Below, piece after piece: positions 1 through 12,662 of a DNA stretch of 64,000 bases; positions within the stretch are counted from its first letter, which is position 1; each line of letters opens with the position of its first letter. Source of the DNA: Agromyces badenianii (lineage in GTDB: Bacteria > Actinomycetota > Actinomycetes > Actinomycetales > Microbacteriaceae). The notes beneath the pieces were generated by a model. The model was given only the letters and a program-made list of their open reading frames with translations, did no database searches and had not been told where the DNA came from. Location: positions 1 through 64,000 of the forward strand of contig NZ_CP028913.1 in assembly GCF_003070885.1 (NCBI RefSeq). Reading direction: 5' to 3'. Position numbers and translations under genes: made by a program.

Positions 1-150
1 CCCAGCTTGGTGCGCGGAATCTCGGGCTTCTTCCGAATTCTCCCCACAGGGCGTGGAGAACACAGACAACACTCGCCTCGCGCCGCTTGCTCAGTCGATC
101 GGGGGATCGATGAGCGGCAGACGACGGCACCGGATTGAATGCGGGGAACA
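1..150 (+). promoter_or_regulatory. dnaA upstream region with a DnaA-box-like palindrome
   Basis: No gene is visible in these 150 bases. Positions 38-61 form an inverted repeat (TTCTCC at the left, GGAGAA at the right) around a CCACAG core, close to the DnaA-box core TCCACA. This would fit autoregulation of dnaA, which is known in many bacteria, but the boxes are imperfect. The sequence just before the dnaA start (GGGGA, 5 bases upstream) looks like a ribosome binding site. Confidence 0.4.
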
Positions 151-1572
151 ATGACAGAACAGCCCATCTCGGATACGTGGGCGACGATCCTCGATCGGCT
201 GTCAGACGACGACGCGATCACCCCGATGCTCCAGGGATTCCTCAATCTCGTCGAGCCGAAGGGCATTGCGGCCGGCACCTTCTACCTCGAGGTGCCGAAC
301 GATTTCACCGCGAGCATGCTGAACCAGCGCATGCGGGTCTCGCTGCTCTCGGCGATGAGCGTGGTCGAGGCTCCGGCGCCGGTGACCTCGTTCTACGTCG
401 TCGTCAATCCCGAGCTCGAAGAAGCCAGGGCACCCGAGCCGCAGTCGCCGTTCGTCGACGAGATGCTCGATCCGGTGGAGATGCCCGCGTCTCCGCAGTC
501 GGTCTTCGAGAACACGAACCCCGTCGCGTCGCGCGACACGCGACTGAACCCGAAGTACGCGTTCGAGAGCTTCGTGATCGGTCAGTCCAACCGCTTCGCC
601 CATGCGGCGGCGGTCGCGGTGGCCGAGGCGCCGGCGAAGGCCTACAACCCGCTCTTCATCTACGGCGACTCGGGCCTCGGCAAGACCCACCTCCTGCACG
701 CGATCGGCCACTACGCGATGAGCCTGTATCCGGGCATCCGCGTGCGGTACGTTTCGTCCGAGGAGTTCACGAACGACTTCATCAACTCGATCGCCAACAA
801 CCGCGGCTCGCTCTTCCAGCAGCGATACCGCAACATCGACATCCTGCTGATCGACGACATCCAGTTCCTGCAGGGCAAGGCCGAGACGCAAGAGGCGTTC
901 TTCCACACCTTCAACACCCTGCACGATCACAACAAGCAGGTCGTGATCACGAGCGACGTGCCGCCGAAGCACCTCACCGGCTTCGAAGACCGCATGCGCA
1001 GCCGCTTCGAGTGGGGCCTCATCACCGACGTGCAGGCGCCCGACCTCGAGACCCGCATCGCGATCCTCCGCAAGAAGGCGCAGTCCGAGCGCCTCCAGGT
1101 GCCCGACGACATCCTCGAGTACATGGCCTCGAAGGTCTCGAGCAACATCCGCGAGCTCGAGGGCACCCTGATCCGCGTCACCGCGTTCGCGAGCCTCAAC
1201 CGCACGCCGGTCGACATGCCGCTCGTGCAGACGGTCTTGAAAGACCTCATCACGGATGACTCGGACAACGTCGTCTCGCCGGTCGACATCATCACCGCGA
1301 CCGCCGACTACTTCAAGCTCACCGTCGACGATCTCTACGGGTCCAGCCGATCGCAGGCCGTGGCGACCGCGCGCCAGATCGCGATGTACCTCTGCCGCGA
1401 GCTCACGAGCCTGTCGCTGCCGAAGATCGGACAGCTGTTCGGCAACCGCGATCACACGACCGTCATGTATGCGAACAAGAAGATCTCGGAGCTCATGAAG
1501 GAGCGGCGCTCGATCTACAACCAGGTGACCGAACTCACCGCGCGCATCAAGCAGGTCAGCCGCTACCGCTGA
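151..1572 (+). CDS. dnaA: Chromosomal replication initiator protein DnaA
   Basis: This AAA+ ATPase binds DnaA boxes at oriC, melts the origin and recruits the helicase. The 473-residue product has the N-terminal interaction domain, a variable linker, a Walker A motif GDSGLGKT near residue 171, a Walker B LLIDDIQ near residue 232, and the C-terminal DnaA-box-binding signature NRDHTTVMYA near residue 432. I chose the ATG at 151, which has GGGGA 5 bases upstream; an in-frame ATG at 139 has no such signal. The linker is short compared with streptomycete DnaA, as is usual for Microbacteriaceae. The downstream gap to dnaN contains the origin. Confidence 0.97.
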   Translation: MTEQPISDTWATILDRLSDDDAITPMLQGFLNLVEPKGIAAGTFYLEVPNDFTASMLNQRMRVSLLSAMSVVEAPAPVTSFYVVVNPELEEARAPEPQSPFVDEMLDPVEMPASPQSVFENTNPVASRDTRLNPKYAFESFVIGQSNRFAHAAAVAVAEAPAKAYNPLFIYGDSGLGKTHLLHAIGHYAMSLYPGIRVRYVSSEEFTNDFINSIANNRGSLFQQRYRNIDILLIDDIQFLQGKAETQEAFFHTFNTLHDHNKQVVITSDVPPKHLTGFEDRMRSRFEWGLITDVQAPDLETRIAILRKKAQSERLQVPDDILEYMASKVSSNIRELEGTLIRVTAFASLNRTPVDMPLVQTVLKDLITDDSDNVVSPVDIITATADYFKLTVDDLYGSSRSQAVATARQIAMYLCRELTSLSLPKIGQLFGNRDHTTVMYANKKISELMKERRSIYNQVTELTARIKQVSRYR

Positions 1573-1609
1573 GCACGGCGGTGCGAAGGGTCGAGTGAAC
1601 CGTGCACCG

Positions 1610-1705
1610 GGGTCTCGACACGGCACAGGCGCCACGGCACGCCTGCTCGACCGACCGGGCGGATTCTCGATACGGCGCCGGCCCGCCGACTCGACCAGCA
1701 AGCGA
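1610..1705. repeat. Two REP-like intergenic repeat copies
   Basis: Two neighbouring copies (about 1610-1658 and 1664-1705) each start with TCTCGA(C/T)ACGGC and end with CTCGACC. A related copy lies at 16856-16903. Elements of the form GGTCTCGAT...CTACTCGACC recur between genes in Microbacteriaceae genomes as I know them. Each copy can partly fold back on itself. They lie directly after dnaA and before the origin boxes. Confidence 0.5.
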
Positions 1706-1775
1706 GGGTGATCGGCGCGCCCGCACCCTCGGAATCGGGGTCTGCACGGCCACTGCAGATCGTTTCAACGCAATT

Positions 1776-2014
1776 CCCACAGTTGTGGAGAACCTGTGGA
1801 TTGTTAACGAGCAACCGCGCCACGCCTGTTGAGACCGGCCCCTCGCCTGTGCAGAACAGTGTCATGCGTTCGGCACCGCGCCGGGACATCCGCTCGCGAA
1901 CCCACACACTGTGCACAGATCGGATGCCCCGAGATCGGCGTCGTTCCGCGGGTCTCCGAACACCATCCACAGTTTCCACAGCGGTTAACACTGTTAAGAG
2001 TTAAGGGTTTAAGG
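1776..2014. other. oriC: Chromosomal replication origin (oriC) with DnaA-box-like sites
   Basis: The 582-base dnaA-dnaN gap carries repeated matches to the DnaA box TT(A/G)TCCACA: TGTGGAGAA at 1784-1792, TGTGGATTG at 1795-1803, CCATCCACA at 1963-1971 and GTTTCCACA at 1972-1980, with weaker TGTGCACAG-like sites between them. Positions 1983-2014 are unusually AT-rich for this genome (GTTAACACTGTTAAGAG followed by TTAAGGGTTTAAG), a plausible unwinding element. The position between dnaA and dnaN is the normal actinobacterial oriC site. The rest of the gap (2015-2154) shows only the dnaN leader. Confidence 0.85.
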
Positions 2015-2154
2015 GGGGATTCCCACAACCTCGAGATCGGCGGGCTTCGGTCGACGCCTGGCGCGCCTGCACGTCGTGATCGATTCGCCCCGCGACGCGG
2101 TCGGCTCTGCGGATAACATGGGACGCACCCAGCGCCATCCACGACGGGAGAACC

Positions 2155-3303
2155 GTGAAGTTCCAGGTCAACCGCGACGTCTTCAGTGAGGCCGTTTCCT
2201 TCGCCGTCAAACTGCTGCCGCAGCGCACCACGCTGCCGATCCTCTCGGGCGTACTGATCCAGGCGAATGCCGACGGTCTCGTGCTCTCCTCCTTCGACTA
2301 CGAGGTCTCATCGCAGACCGAGATCCAGGCCGACGTCGAAGAGCAGGGCACCGTGCTCGTCTCGGGCCGACTCCTCGCCGAGATCGCCGGCCGCCTGCCG
2401 AATGCCCCGGTGCGCGTCGCGACCGAAGAGAGCCGCATCTCCGTGAGCTGCGGCTCGGCGAGCTTCACACTCCTGTCGATGCCGGTGGAGGAATATCCCT
2501 CGATCCCCGAGATCGGCCCCGAGTCCGGCGTCGTGCCGGCCGAGGAGTTCGCGGCCGCAGTGGCGCAGGTCGCCGTCGCAGCATCGCGCGACGACGTGAC
2601 GCCGGTCATCACGGGTGTGCAGCTCGAGGTGCGCGAGAACAACCTGAGCCTCGTCGCCACCGACCGCTACCGCGTCGCGGTGCGCGAACTCGATTGGGAC
2701 GGCGGCGGCGTCGCGAGCGAAGAGACCGTCACGGCGCTCGTGCCCGCGCGCACCCTGCAAGAGGTCGGCAAGACCTTCGGTCACTCCGGCACGATCTCGG
2801 TCTCGATCACGAACCGCGACGACCGCGAGCTGATCGCCTTCAGCGCCGAGAAGAAGACTGTCACCTCGCTGCTCATCAAGGGCAACTTCCCGCCCGTGCG
2901 GCGGCTCTTCCCCGAGACGGTCGACAACTACGCGGTGGTCAACACGGCCGAGCTGATCGAGGCCACCCGCCGTGTCGCCCTGGTGCTCGAGCGCGAGGCG
3001 GCCCTGCGCTACAGCTTCACGGCAGACGGTCTCACCCTCGAAGCCATCGGCAGCGAACAGGCCCAGGCGTCGGAGTCGATCGACGCGATCCTCACCGGCG
3101 ACGACACCGTGGTGTCGCTGAAACCGCAGTTCCTGCTCGACGGCCTCGGCGCCGTGCACTCGGAGTACGTGCGCGTGTCGTTCACGAAGACCGAGAACCC
3201 CAACAAGCCGGGCCCGGTGCTCATCACGAGCCAGTCGTCACGCGAGCAGGCCGGCGCCGACAGCTACCGCTACCTGCTGCAACCCAACCTCCTGCTTCGC
3301 TGA
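2155..3303 (+). CDS. dnaN: DNA polymerase III beta sliding clamp
   Basis: The 382-residue protein is the ring-shaped processivity clamp of the replicative polymerase. It begins MKFQVNRDVF and shows the three repeated clamp domains; the segment around residues 165-180 (TDRYRVAVRELDW) is typical of family members. Its length is normal. GTG at 2155 is chosen because GGGAG lies 6 bases upstream. It follows oriC and precedes recF. A gnd gene, found between dnaN and recF in some actinobacteria, is absent here. Confidence 0.97.
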   Translation: MKFQVNRDVFSEAVSFAVKLLPQRTTLPILSGVLIQANADGLVLSSFDYEVSSQTEIQADVEEQGTVLVSGRLLAEIAGRLPNAPVRVATEESRISVSCGSASFTLLSMPVEEYPSIPEIGPESGVVPAEEFAAAVAQVAVAASRDDVTPVITGVQLEVRENNLSLVATDRYRVAVRELDWDGGGVASEETVTALVPARTLQEVGKTFGHSGTISVSITNRDDRELIAFSAEKKTVTSLLIKGNFPPVRRLFPETVDNYAVVNTAELIEATRRVALVLEREAALRYSFTADGLTLEAIGSEQAQASESIDAILTGDDTVVSLKPQFLLDGLGAVHSEYVRVSFTKTENPNKPGPVLITSQSSREQAGADSYRYLLQPNLLLR

Positions 3304-3464
3304 GCGGTTCCGGGCGCCGGTCGGGCGCGGCCGCGGTGCCGTGGGCCCGCAAGTGCTCGGAGACTCCGACCCGCGTGGAGGTCAGTGGTGCGGGGTAGCG
3401 TTGTGAATTGCGATTCCGGCGGCCACGGGGCATCCGGATGCCTCGTCGTGGAAGGGAGCCCAAC

Positions 3465-4694
3465 GTGCACGTCGCCCGGCTCTCACTGACCGACTATCGC
3501 AACTATGAGCGCGCCGAGCTCGAACTCGGCCCGGGGGCGACCGTGCTCGTCGGCCGCAACGGCCAGGGCAAGACCAACCTCGTCGAAGCGATCGGCTACC
3601 TGGCCACCCTCGGGTCGCACCGGGTCTCGGGCGATCAGGCCCTCATCCGGGCCGGCGCCGACGCGGCGATCGTGCGGGCACTGCTCTCGCACGGCGACCG
3701 CGAGCTACTCGTCGAGCTGCAACTGAACCGGCAGGGCGCCAATCGCGCACAGCTGAACCGTTCGCCGGTCAAGACGCGGGAGCTTCCGCGTTATGCGCAC
3801 AGCGTGCTCTTCGCACCCGAAGACCTCGCCATCGTGCGCGGCGAACCCTCGGTGCGCCGGCGGGTGCTCGACGAACTGCTCGTGCAGCGCACTCCGCGGC
3901 TCGCGGGAGTGATGGCCGACTACGAGCGCGTGCTGAAGCAACGCAACTCCCTGCTGAAGAGCGCTCGGGCACGAGGGCTGGCCGTCGACAAGCTGACGAC
4001 CCTCGACATCTGGGACGAACGACTCGTCGCGCTCGGCTCGGAGCTCATCGACCAGCGTCTCGCGCTCGTCGCCGAGCTCCGCGAGCCGCTCGCCGCCGCG
4101 TACCGCTCGATCGTCGATGCCGATCACGCCCCGGGCATGACGTCCCTGCTCTCGATCGACGGCGCCGACCCCGATGCCGAGCCCGAGGCATCCGCTGCCG
4201 TGTCAGAGCAGGTATCGGGCACGCGTGAGCGATTCGCCGAGGCCCTGCGGGTGCTGCGGCCGAAAGAGCTCGAACGCGGTGTCACGCTCGTCGGTCCGCA
4301 TCGCGACGACGTCGTGCTGCTGCTCAACGGTCTGCCGGCGAAGGGCTATGCGAGCCACGGCGAATCCTGGTCGTTCGCCCTCGCCCTGCGACTGGCCTCG
4401 GCCGAACTGCTCCGCCGCGACTCGATGACCGGCGACCCGGTGCTCGTGCTCGACGACGTCTTCGCCGAGCTCGACCGCCTGCGGCGCGATCGCCTGGCCA
4501 GTGCGATCGCCGGCTTCGAACAGGTGCTCGTGACGGCCGCGGTGCTCGAAGACGTGCCGCGTCCGCTCATCGCGCGCATCGTGCACATCGAGGCGGGGCA
4601 CATCGTCGACGAGGCAGCGGCCGAGCCCGACGCCGAGCCCGAGCCCGACCCTGACGCACCGTCGACTTCAGAGCCCGAGGCCGCCGATGTCTGA
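3465..4694 (+). CDS. recF: DNA replication and repair protein RecF
   Basis: RecF is an SMC-like ATPase that helps load RecA at gaps and stalled forks. The 409-residue product has a Walker A motif GRNGQGKTN near residue 30 and a late Walker B region LVLDDVFAELD near residue 327, as in the family. GTG at 3465, with AAGGGAG 6 bases upstream, gives the usual start HVARLSLTDYRNY. A longer in-frame reading from 3408 has no homologous sequence. The acidic C-terminal tail, rich in Glu-Pro repeats, is low complexity. The stop overlaps the next gene by 8 bases, so the two are probably coupled. Confidence 0.95.
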   Translation: MHVARLSLTDYRNYERAELELGPGATVLVGRNGQGKTNLVEAIGYLATLGSHRVSGDQALIRAGADAAIVRALLSHGDRELLVELQLNRQGANRAQLNRSPVKTRELPRYAHSVLFAPEDLAIVRGEPSVRRRVLDELLVQRTPRLAGVMADYERVLKQRNSLLKSARARGLAVDKLTTLDIWDERLVALGSELIDQRLALVAELREPLAAAYRSIVDADHAPGMTSLLSIDGADPDAEPEASAAVSEQVSGTRERFAEALRVLRPKELERGVTLVGPHRDDVVLLLNGLPAKGYASHGESWSFALALRLASAELLRRDSMTGDPVLVLDDVFAELDRLRRDRLASAIAGFEQVLVTAAVLEDVPRPLIARIVHIEAGHIVDEAAAEPDAEPEPDPDAPSTSEPEAADV

Positions 4695-5169
4695 GGCCTC
4701 CCGCGTCTACCAGCACTTCCGCGAGATCTTCGGGGGCGAGCCGCGCACGCGCACCGGCCGCCCGGGTCGGGTGCGCACCCGCGACACCTCCGGCAGCGAG
4801 CCGTTCACCCCCGGCCGCGATCCGAAGCCGCTCGCCGACTCGATCGACTCGCTGAGCACGCAGCTCGGCTGGAACGGCCCGCTGTCGCAGCACGACGTGC
4901 TCGCGTCGTGGGCCGACATCGCCGGCGACGAGACGGCGCGGCACTCCGAACCGATCGCCATCGAGGGCGGCGTGCTCCAGGTGCGCTGCGAGTCGACCGC
5001 GTGGGCGACGCAGCTGCGCATGATGCGCACGCAGATCCTCACCGAGATCACGACGAGATTCCCCGGAGCCGGGGTCGACATGATCCGTTTCCAAGGGCCG
5101 GATGCCCCCACCTGGAAAAGGGGCCCCAGATCGGTTCCAGGGCGCGGTCCGCGCGATACCTACGGGTAG
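4687..5169 (+). CDS. DUF721 (DciA-type) protein
   Basis: This 160-residue protein belongs to the DUF721 family. Members called DciA help load the replicative helicase in bacteria that lack DnaC. The conserved half is the C-terminal part (residues about 65-130: WADIAGDETARHSEP, then CESTAWATQLR), which forms the KH-like fold. The N-terminal part is basic and probably disordered. The gene overlaps recF and sits before gyrB, the standard actinobacterial position. Helicase loading is known for family members; for this protein it is inferred. Confidence 0.85.
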   Translation: MSEASRVYQHFREIFGGEPRTRTGRPGRVRTRDTSGSEPFTPGRDPKPLADSIDSLSTQLGWNGPLSQHDVLASWADIAGDETARHSEPIAIEGGVLQVRCESTAWATQLRMMRTQILTEITTRFPGAGVDMIRFQGPDAPTWKRGPRSVPGRGPRDTYG

Positions 5170-9895
<4,726 letters not shown>

Positions 9896-9901
9896 CCCTA
9901 C

Positions 9902-10306
9902 ATGAGTAGCGTCGCCGAGAAGCTGGCCCGCAAGTCCAATCGCAAGACCCCTGCCAAGCAGGTGCGGCTGCGACTCGTCTACATCGACTTCTGGTCGGCG
10001 GTGAAGCTGTCGTTCCTCGTCGCCGTGTGCCTCGCGGTCGTCAGCATCGTCGCCACGTTCCTCATCTACACGGTGCTGAACTCGACCGGAATCTTCGAAA
10101 AGCTCAACGAGCTGGTGCAAGACGTGGCCGGTGCGGGCGGCGACCTCACGTCGATCCTCTCGCTCGGCAACGTCATGGGCTTCGCCGTCGTCGCGGCACT
10201 GCTGAACCTCGTCGTCACGACGGCTCTCGGTGCGATCCTCGCGGTGCTCTACAACCTGAGCGTCAAGATCACGGGCGGCATCCTCGTCGGCTTCACCAAC
10301 AACTGA
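9902..10306 (+). CDS. DUF3566 transmembrane protein
   Basis: The 134-residue membrane protein lies 6 bases after gyrA, as in most actinobacteria. It has a basic N-terminus, then LRLVYIDFWSAVKLSF leading into a first membrane helix (about 35-60), a soluble middle part (FEKLNELVQDV) and a second helix (about 95-120). The DUF3566 family has no firmly assigned function. ATG at 9902 follows the GAGAGGAGT sequence at the end of gyrA, which can serve as the ribosome binding site, so the gene is probably co-translated with gyrA. Confidence 0.88.
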   Translation: MSSVAEKLARKSNRKTPAKQVRLRLVYIDFWSAVKLSFLVAVCLAVVSIVATFLIYTVLNSTGIFEKLNELVQDVAGAGGDLTSILSLGNVMGFAVVAALLNLVVTTALGAILAVLYNLSVKITGGILVGFTNN

Positions 10307-10370
10307 CGCCGCGCTCGGCCGATTCGGAGATTCCTGCCACGTCCGGTAGTCTTTCCTTCGGCCGAAATTC

Positions 10371-10444
10371 GGGGATATAGCTCAGGCGGTTAGAGCGCTT
10401 CGCTGATAACGAAGAGGTCCGAGGTTCAAGTCCTCGTATCCCCA
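10371..10444 (+). tRNA. tRNA-Ile (GAT)
   Basis: The 74-base cloverleaf has acceptor arms GGGGATA (10371-10377) and TATCCCC (10437-10443), discriminator A, a D-arm with AGCTCAGGCGGTTAGAGC, anticodon loop CTGATAA with anticodon GAT, and the T-loop GTTCAAG. CCA is not encoded. It is followed by tRNA-Ala, the common pairing after gyrA in actinobacteria. Confidence 0.97.
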
Positions 10445-10450
10445 CTCTGA

Positions 10451-10487
10451 AAATTCCATACATATATAAATTCCATACATATATATA
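10451..10487. repeat. AT-rich tandem duplication between two tRNAs
   Basis: The unit AAATTCCATACATATATA occurs twice end to end, at 10451-10468 and from 10468, the second copy extended by TA. The stretch is nearly pure AT-rich in a genome of about 70% GC. It lies 6 bases after tRNA-Ile and 20 bases before tRNA-Ala. It could be a promoter-like or processing-site region for the second tRNA, or a recent slippage product. Confidence 0.7.
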
Positions 10488-10507
10488 GGATGCCTCGGCA
10501 TCCGCCC

Positions 10508-10580
10508 GGGGCCTTAGCTCAGTTGGTAGAGCGCCTGCTTTGCAAGCAGGATGTCAGGAGTTCGAATCTCCTAGGCTCCA
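10508..10580 (+). tRNA. tRNA-Ala (TGC)
   Basis: The 73-base tRNA has acceptor arms GGGGCCT (10508-10514) and AGGCTCC (10573-10579, with one G-U pair), discriminator A, anticodon stem CCTGC/GCAGG with loop TTTGCAA and anticodon TGC, and T-loop TTCGAAT. CCA is not encoded. Confidence 0.97.
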
Positions 10581-10662
10581 CAGTTTCCCACCTCGGGCGT
10601 CTGATCGCCGATGCGTTCGCGCCGTCGCTCCACTGTCGCGCGGGTGGCCGTCGGGCCACCGC

Positions 10663-11061
10663 TCACAGGCGAAGCCAACGGTCGATCAGGCTCACGATGG
10701 ACGCGAGATGCCGGTCGATCTCGTCTGCGGGCAGGGTGATCACGCCGCGATCGGCAGCCGCCCAGCGCACGAGTCCGGTGTCGTCGTCGAAGCTGAACCC
10801 CTCGGCGTCGACGATCTTCACGCCACGGTGCATCACGACCCGCACCTTGCCGCGGGGATCGATGCCGAGGGTCACGCGATCGGTGCCGTCGAGTGCGTAG
10901 TTCGGCCCGTTCCACTTGATGTTCTCGATCGTCCCGGCAGGGGCGATGCCGCGGATGCCGCCGCACAGGCGCGAGAGCGGACCGCCCTGCTCAGGCGCGA
11001 GGCCGGCGAGATAACGGTCGACGTCGGGCGATGCCGGAACCGGCGTCGTCGCATCGGTCAT
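10663..11061 (-). CDS. DUF1801 family protein
   Basis: The 132-residue protein has the DUF1801 pattern: an N-terminal helical part (PDVDRYLAGLAPEQGGPLSRLCGGIRGI), then ENIKWNGPNYAL and a beta-rich half with GKVRVVMHRGVKI. Family members (frataxin-like fold, sometimes described as iron chaperones) have no settled role. ATG at 11061 is preferred; a much longer reading upstream would run through the divergent NUDIX gene and is not plausible. It stands alone, convergent to the tRNA genes. Confidence 0.75.
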   Translation of the reverse strand: MTDATTPVPASPDVDRYLAGLAPEQGGPLSRLCGGIRGIAPAGTIENIKWNGPNYALDGTDRVTLGIDPRGKVRVVMHRGVKIVDAEGFSFDDDTGLVRWAAADRGVITLPADEIDRHLASIVSLIDRWLRL

Positions 11062-11142
11062 CGGGTTGCTCCGTTCGAATGAGGATGCCTCGACCATAGC
11101 CGCCCCCGGCTCGTTCGTCGATGCCACGGCTACAGTGTCCGA

Positions 11143-11592
11143 ATGGACATCCGCATCGCTGCCTACGGGGTCATCATCGCCGACGGCCGGATCCTGCTCT
11201 CGCACTGGAACGAGCACGGCCGGTCGGGATGGACGCTGCCCGGCGGAGGAATCGAGGGATCCGAGCACCCGGTCGAGGCCGCGCGGCGCGAGATTCGCGA
11301 GGAGACGGGGTACGAGGCATCCGTCGACCGACTGCTCGGCATCGACACGATAGTGGTGCCGCTCTCGAAGCGCCACTCGGGCTCGTCGCCGCTGTACGCG
11401 ATGCGCGTCGTCTACCGGGCGAGCGTGCTGGGCGGTGAACTCCGCAACGAGATCGGCGGCTCGAGCGATGAGGCTCGCTGGTTCCCGCTCCGCGACGTGC
11501 CGCGACTGAAGAGAGTGAGCCTGCTCGACGTCGCGCTCAGGTTGAACGAGGCCGAGCCGCCCGACGGCGTGCCGCCGGCCGCCTCGGCCTAG
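11143..11592 (+). CDS. NUDIX hydrolase
   Basis: The 149-residue protein has a clear Nudix box, from GGGIEGSE through AARREIREETGYE (residues about 36-60), which binds the metal and cleaves a nucleoside diphosphate linked to another group. The substrate is unknown. A TACAGT hexamer at 11131-11136 lies 6 bases before the ATG, so the mRNA is probably leaderless. The gene is divergent from the DUF1801 gene and shares an 81-base promoter region with it. Confidence 0.88.
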   Translation: MDIRIAAYGVIIADGRILLSHWNEHGRSGWTLPGGGIEGSEHPVEAARREIREETGYEASVDRLLGIDTIVVPLSKRHSGSSPLYAMRVVYRASVLGGELRNEIGGSSDEARWFPLRDVPRLKRVSLLDVALRLNEAEPPDGVPPAASA

Positions 11593-11607
11593 CTCGCGGA
11601 CTCGATC

Positions 11608-11668
11608 CCGCGGCCGTGACGCCGACGTTCCGGCCATGCCGGCCGAACCGTTCGCGACACGGCCGCGG
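11608..11668. terminator. Hairpin between convergent genes
   Basis: An 11-base perfect stem pairs CCGCGGCCGTG (11608-11618) with CACGGCCGCGG (11658-11668). An inner hairpin with CCGGC/GCCGG arms lies near 11632-11646. It lies between the ends of the NUDIX gene and the 83-residue gene, so a bidirectional terminator is likely. There is no T-run. Confidence 0.45.
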
Positions 11669-11763
11669 GGTGCCGAGCTCCCCGAGGGTCGACGTCGTCG
11701 CGTGGGCGATGACCTCGACCCGCGGGGGCCGGTCTCGGGTGCTGGTGATGGTCTGCATGACGC

Positions 11764-12015
11764 TCAGATCATCGGGGTGGCGATGAGCGCCATGCGCTGG
11801 AACTCGGCGGCCTGCAGCCGTGCCGCGAGCAGTTCGTTGCGACGACGCTCGGAGTTCGCCGAGTGGGTGCGCCGCTCGTCTTGGCGACGGCCCCACGCGA
11901 TGAGGGCGAGGCCCGTCCGGCGCGCGATGCGCTCGCGCAGCAGTCGTGCGTCGGCCCGGAGAGCGACGGCCTGGCCCTGTGGGCTTCGACCGGCGGTGAG
12001 GGTACTCGTATTCAC
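11764..12015 (-). CDS. Hypothetical small basic protein
   Basis: I do not recognise this 83-residue protein. It is rich in Arg and Ala with a likely long helix (residues about 15-75, with RLLRERIARRTGLALIAW and NSERRRNELLAARLQAAEF) and no membrane segment. GTG at 12015 is chosen because GAAGGA lies 7 bases upstream on the same strand; this is one of the better ribosome binding sites in the window and is the main reason I call the gene real. Its leader is a striking CA-rich stretch (see the following region). Confidence 0.6.
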   Translation of the reverse strand: MNTSTLTAGRSPQGQAVALRADARLLRERIARRTGLALIAWGRRQDERRTHSANSERRRNELLAARLQAAEFQRMALIATPMI

Positions 12016-12367
12016 GGTGATTCCTTCGTGTGTGTTGTGTGTGTGTGTTGCGTGTTGTGCGGTGTTGCGATGTGTACGTCGTGGTCGGCGCGCACTTGCC
12101 GAGCCGTCGGACGGACGACTCGGGGCCTCGGCGGGCGAGCGTGCGCGCCGGCGGCTCTCGGTGCGGTGCGGTGCGGTGCGGCCGGCGTGCGGCCATCGAG
12201 CGGCTGGCCCCGAGAGGCCCGGACGATGTTCCCGGGGCATCCGCCCGTCACGGTCGTGACGATGGCGATGAGGTCGCCGACGGATGCACGGCTGGCGCCG
12301 CGGGGATCACGCCCGAGGGGCGGAGTCGACGATCAGGCGCGAGTGCGCGTGACGTCGGGGTGAACCG
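12016..12367. other. 352-base region without a supported gene
   Basis: The first part (12022-12080) is the leader of the 83-residue gene; read on the plus strand it is a GT-rich run (TGTGTGTTGTGTGTGTGTG), read on the minus strand a CA repeat before the GAAGGA site. Positions 12159-12178 contain four tandem GGTGC units. The rest is ordinary high-GC sequence. Long open frames here have no homology I can recognise and no ribosome binding sites. Confidence 0.5.
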
Positions 12368-12442
12368 CTAGCAGGCCCGAGATGCGAGGAGGACTCCCGT
12401 GTGGGCCGCAGCGAATGCTGTCGTGAAGATGTGCTTCATCAT
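12368..12442 (-). CDS. Candidate 24-residue peptide
   Basis: A 24-codon frame starts at ATG 12442 (a second ATG follows immediately) and stops at 12370-12368. AGAGGAG lies about 9 bases upstream, a near-perfect ribosome binding site. Further upstream on the minus strand, TTGCGG and TAACGT with an 18-base spacer resemble a promoter. The peptide starts with MMKHIF and has a hydrophobic Ala/Thr-rich middle. It could be a leader peptide or a small membrane peptide. I know no homologue. Confidence 0.4.
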   Translation of the reverse strand: MMKHIFTTAFAAAHTGVLLASRAC

Positions 12443-12596
12443 GGGTATCAACTCCTCTCTCTTGGCGTGTTGGACACCGGTTGTAGACGTTAGCGGGACT
12501 TTCGCGTCGACCGCAAGGTGAATTCTCAGATTCGTCGAGAATCAGGGGCAGCACTGAGCGGCGTGCGCTCAGCTCGAAGGATGCGCGCACGCCGAA

Positions 12597-12641
12597 ACGG
12601 AGCCGGCATCCCGGGGTGACCCGGGGGAGTGCCGACTCCGT
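12597..12641 (-). terminator. Stem-loop terminator
   Basis: Arms ACGGAG (12597-12602) and CTCCGT (12636-12641) enclose further pairing CGGCA/TGCCG and CCCGGG/CCCGGG around a GTGA loop. It lies 21 bases after the stop of the minus-strand gene at 12663. Confidence 0.6.
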
Positions 12642-12662
12642 CAGGAGTGGATCAGGCGTGTA

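Noticed and set aside
12159..12178. GGTGC tandem units as a regulatory array
   Set aside because: Only four short units of simple sequence in GC-rich DNA; slippage explains them.
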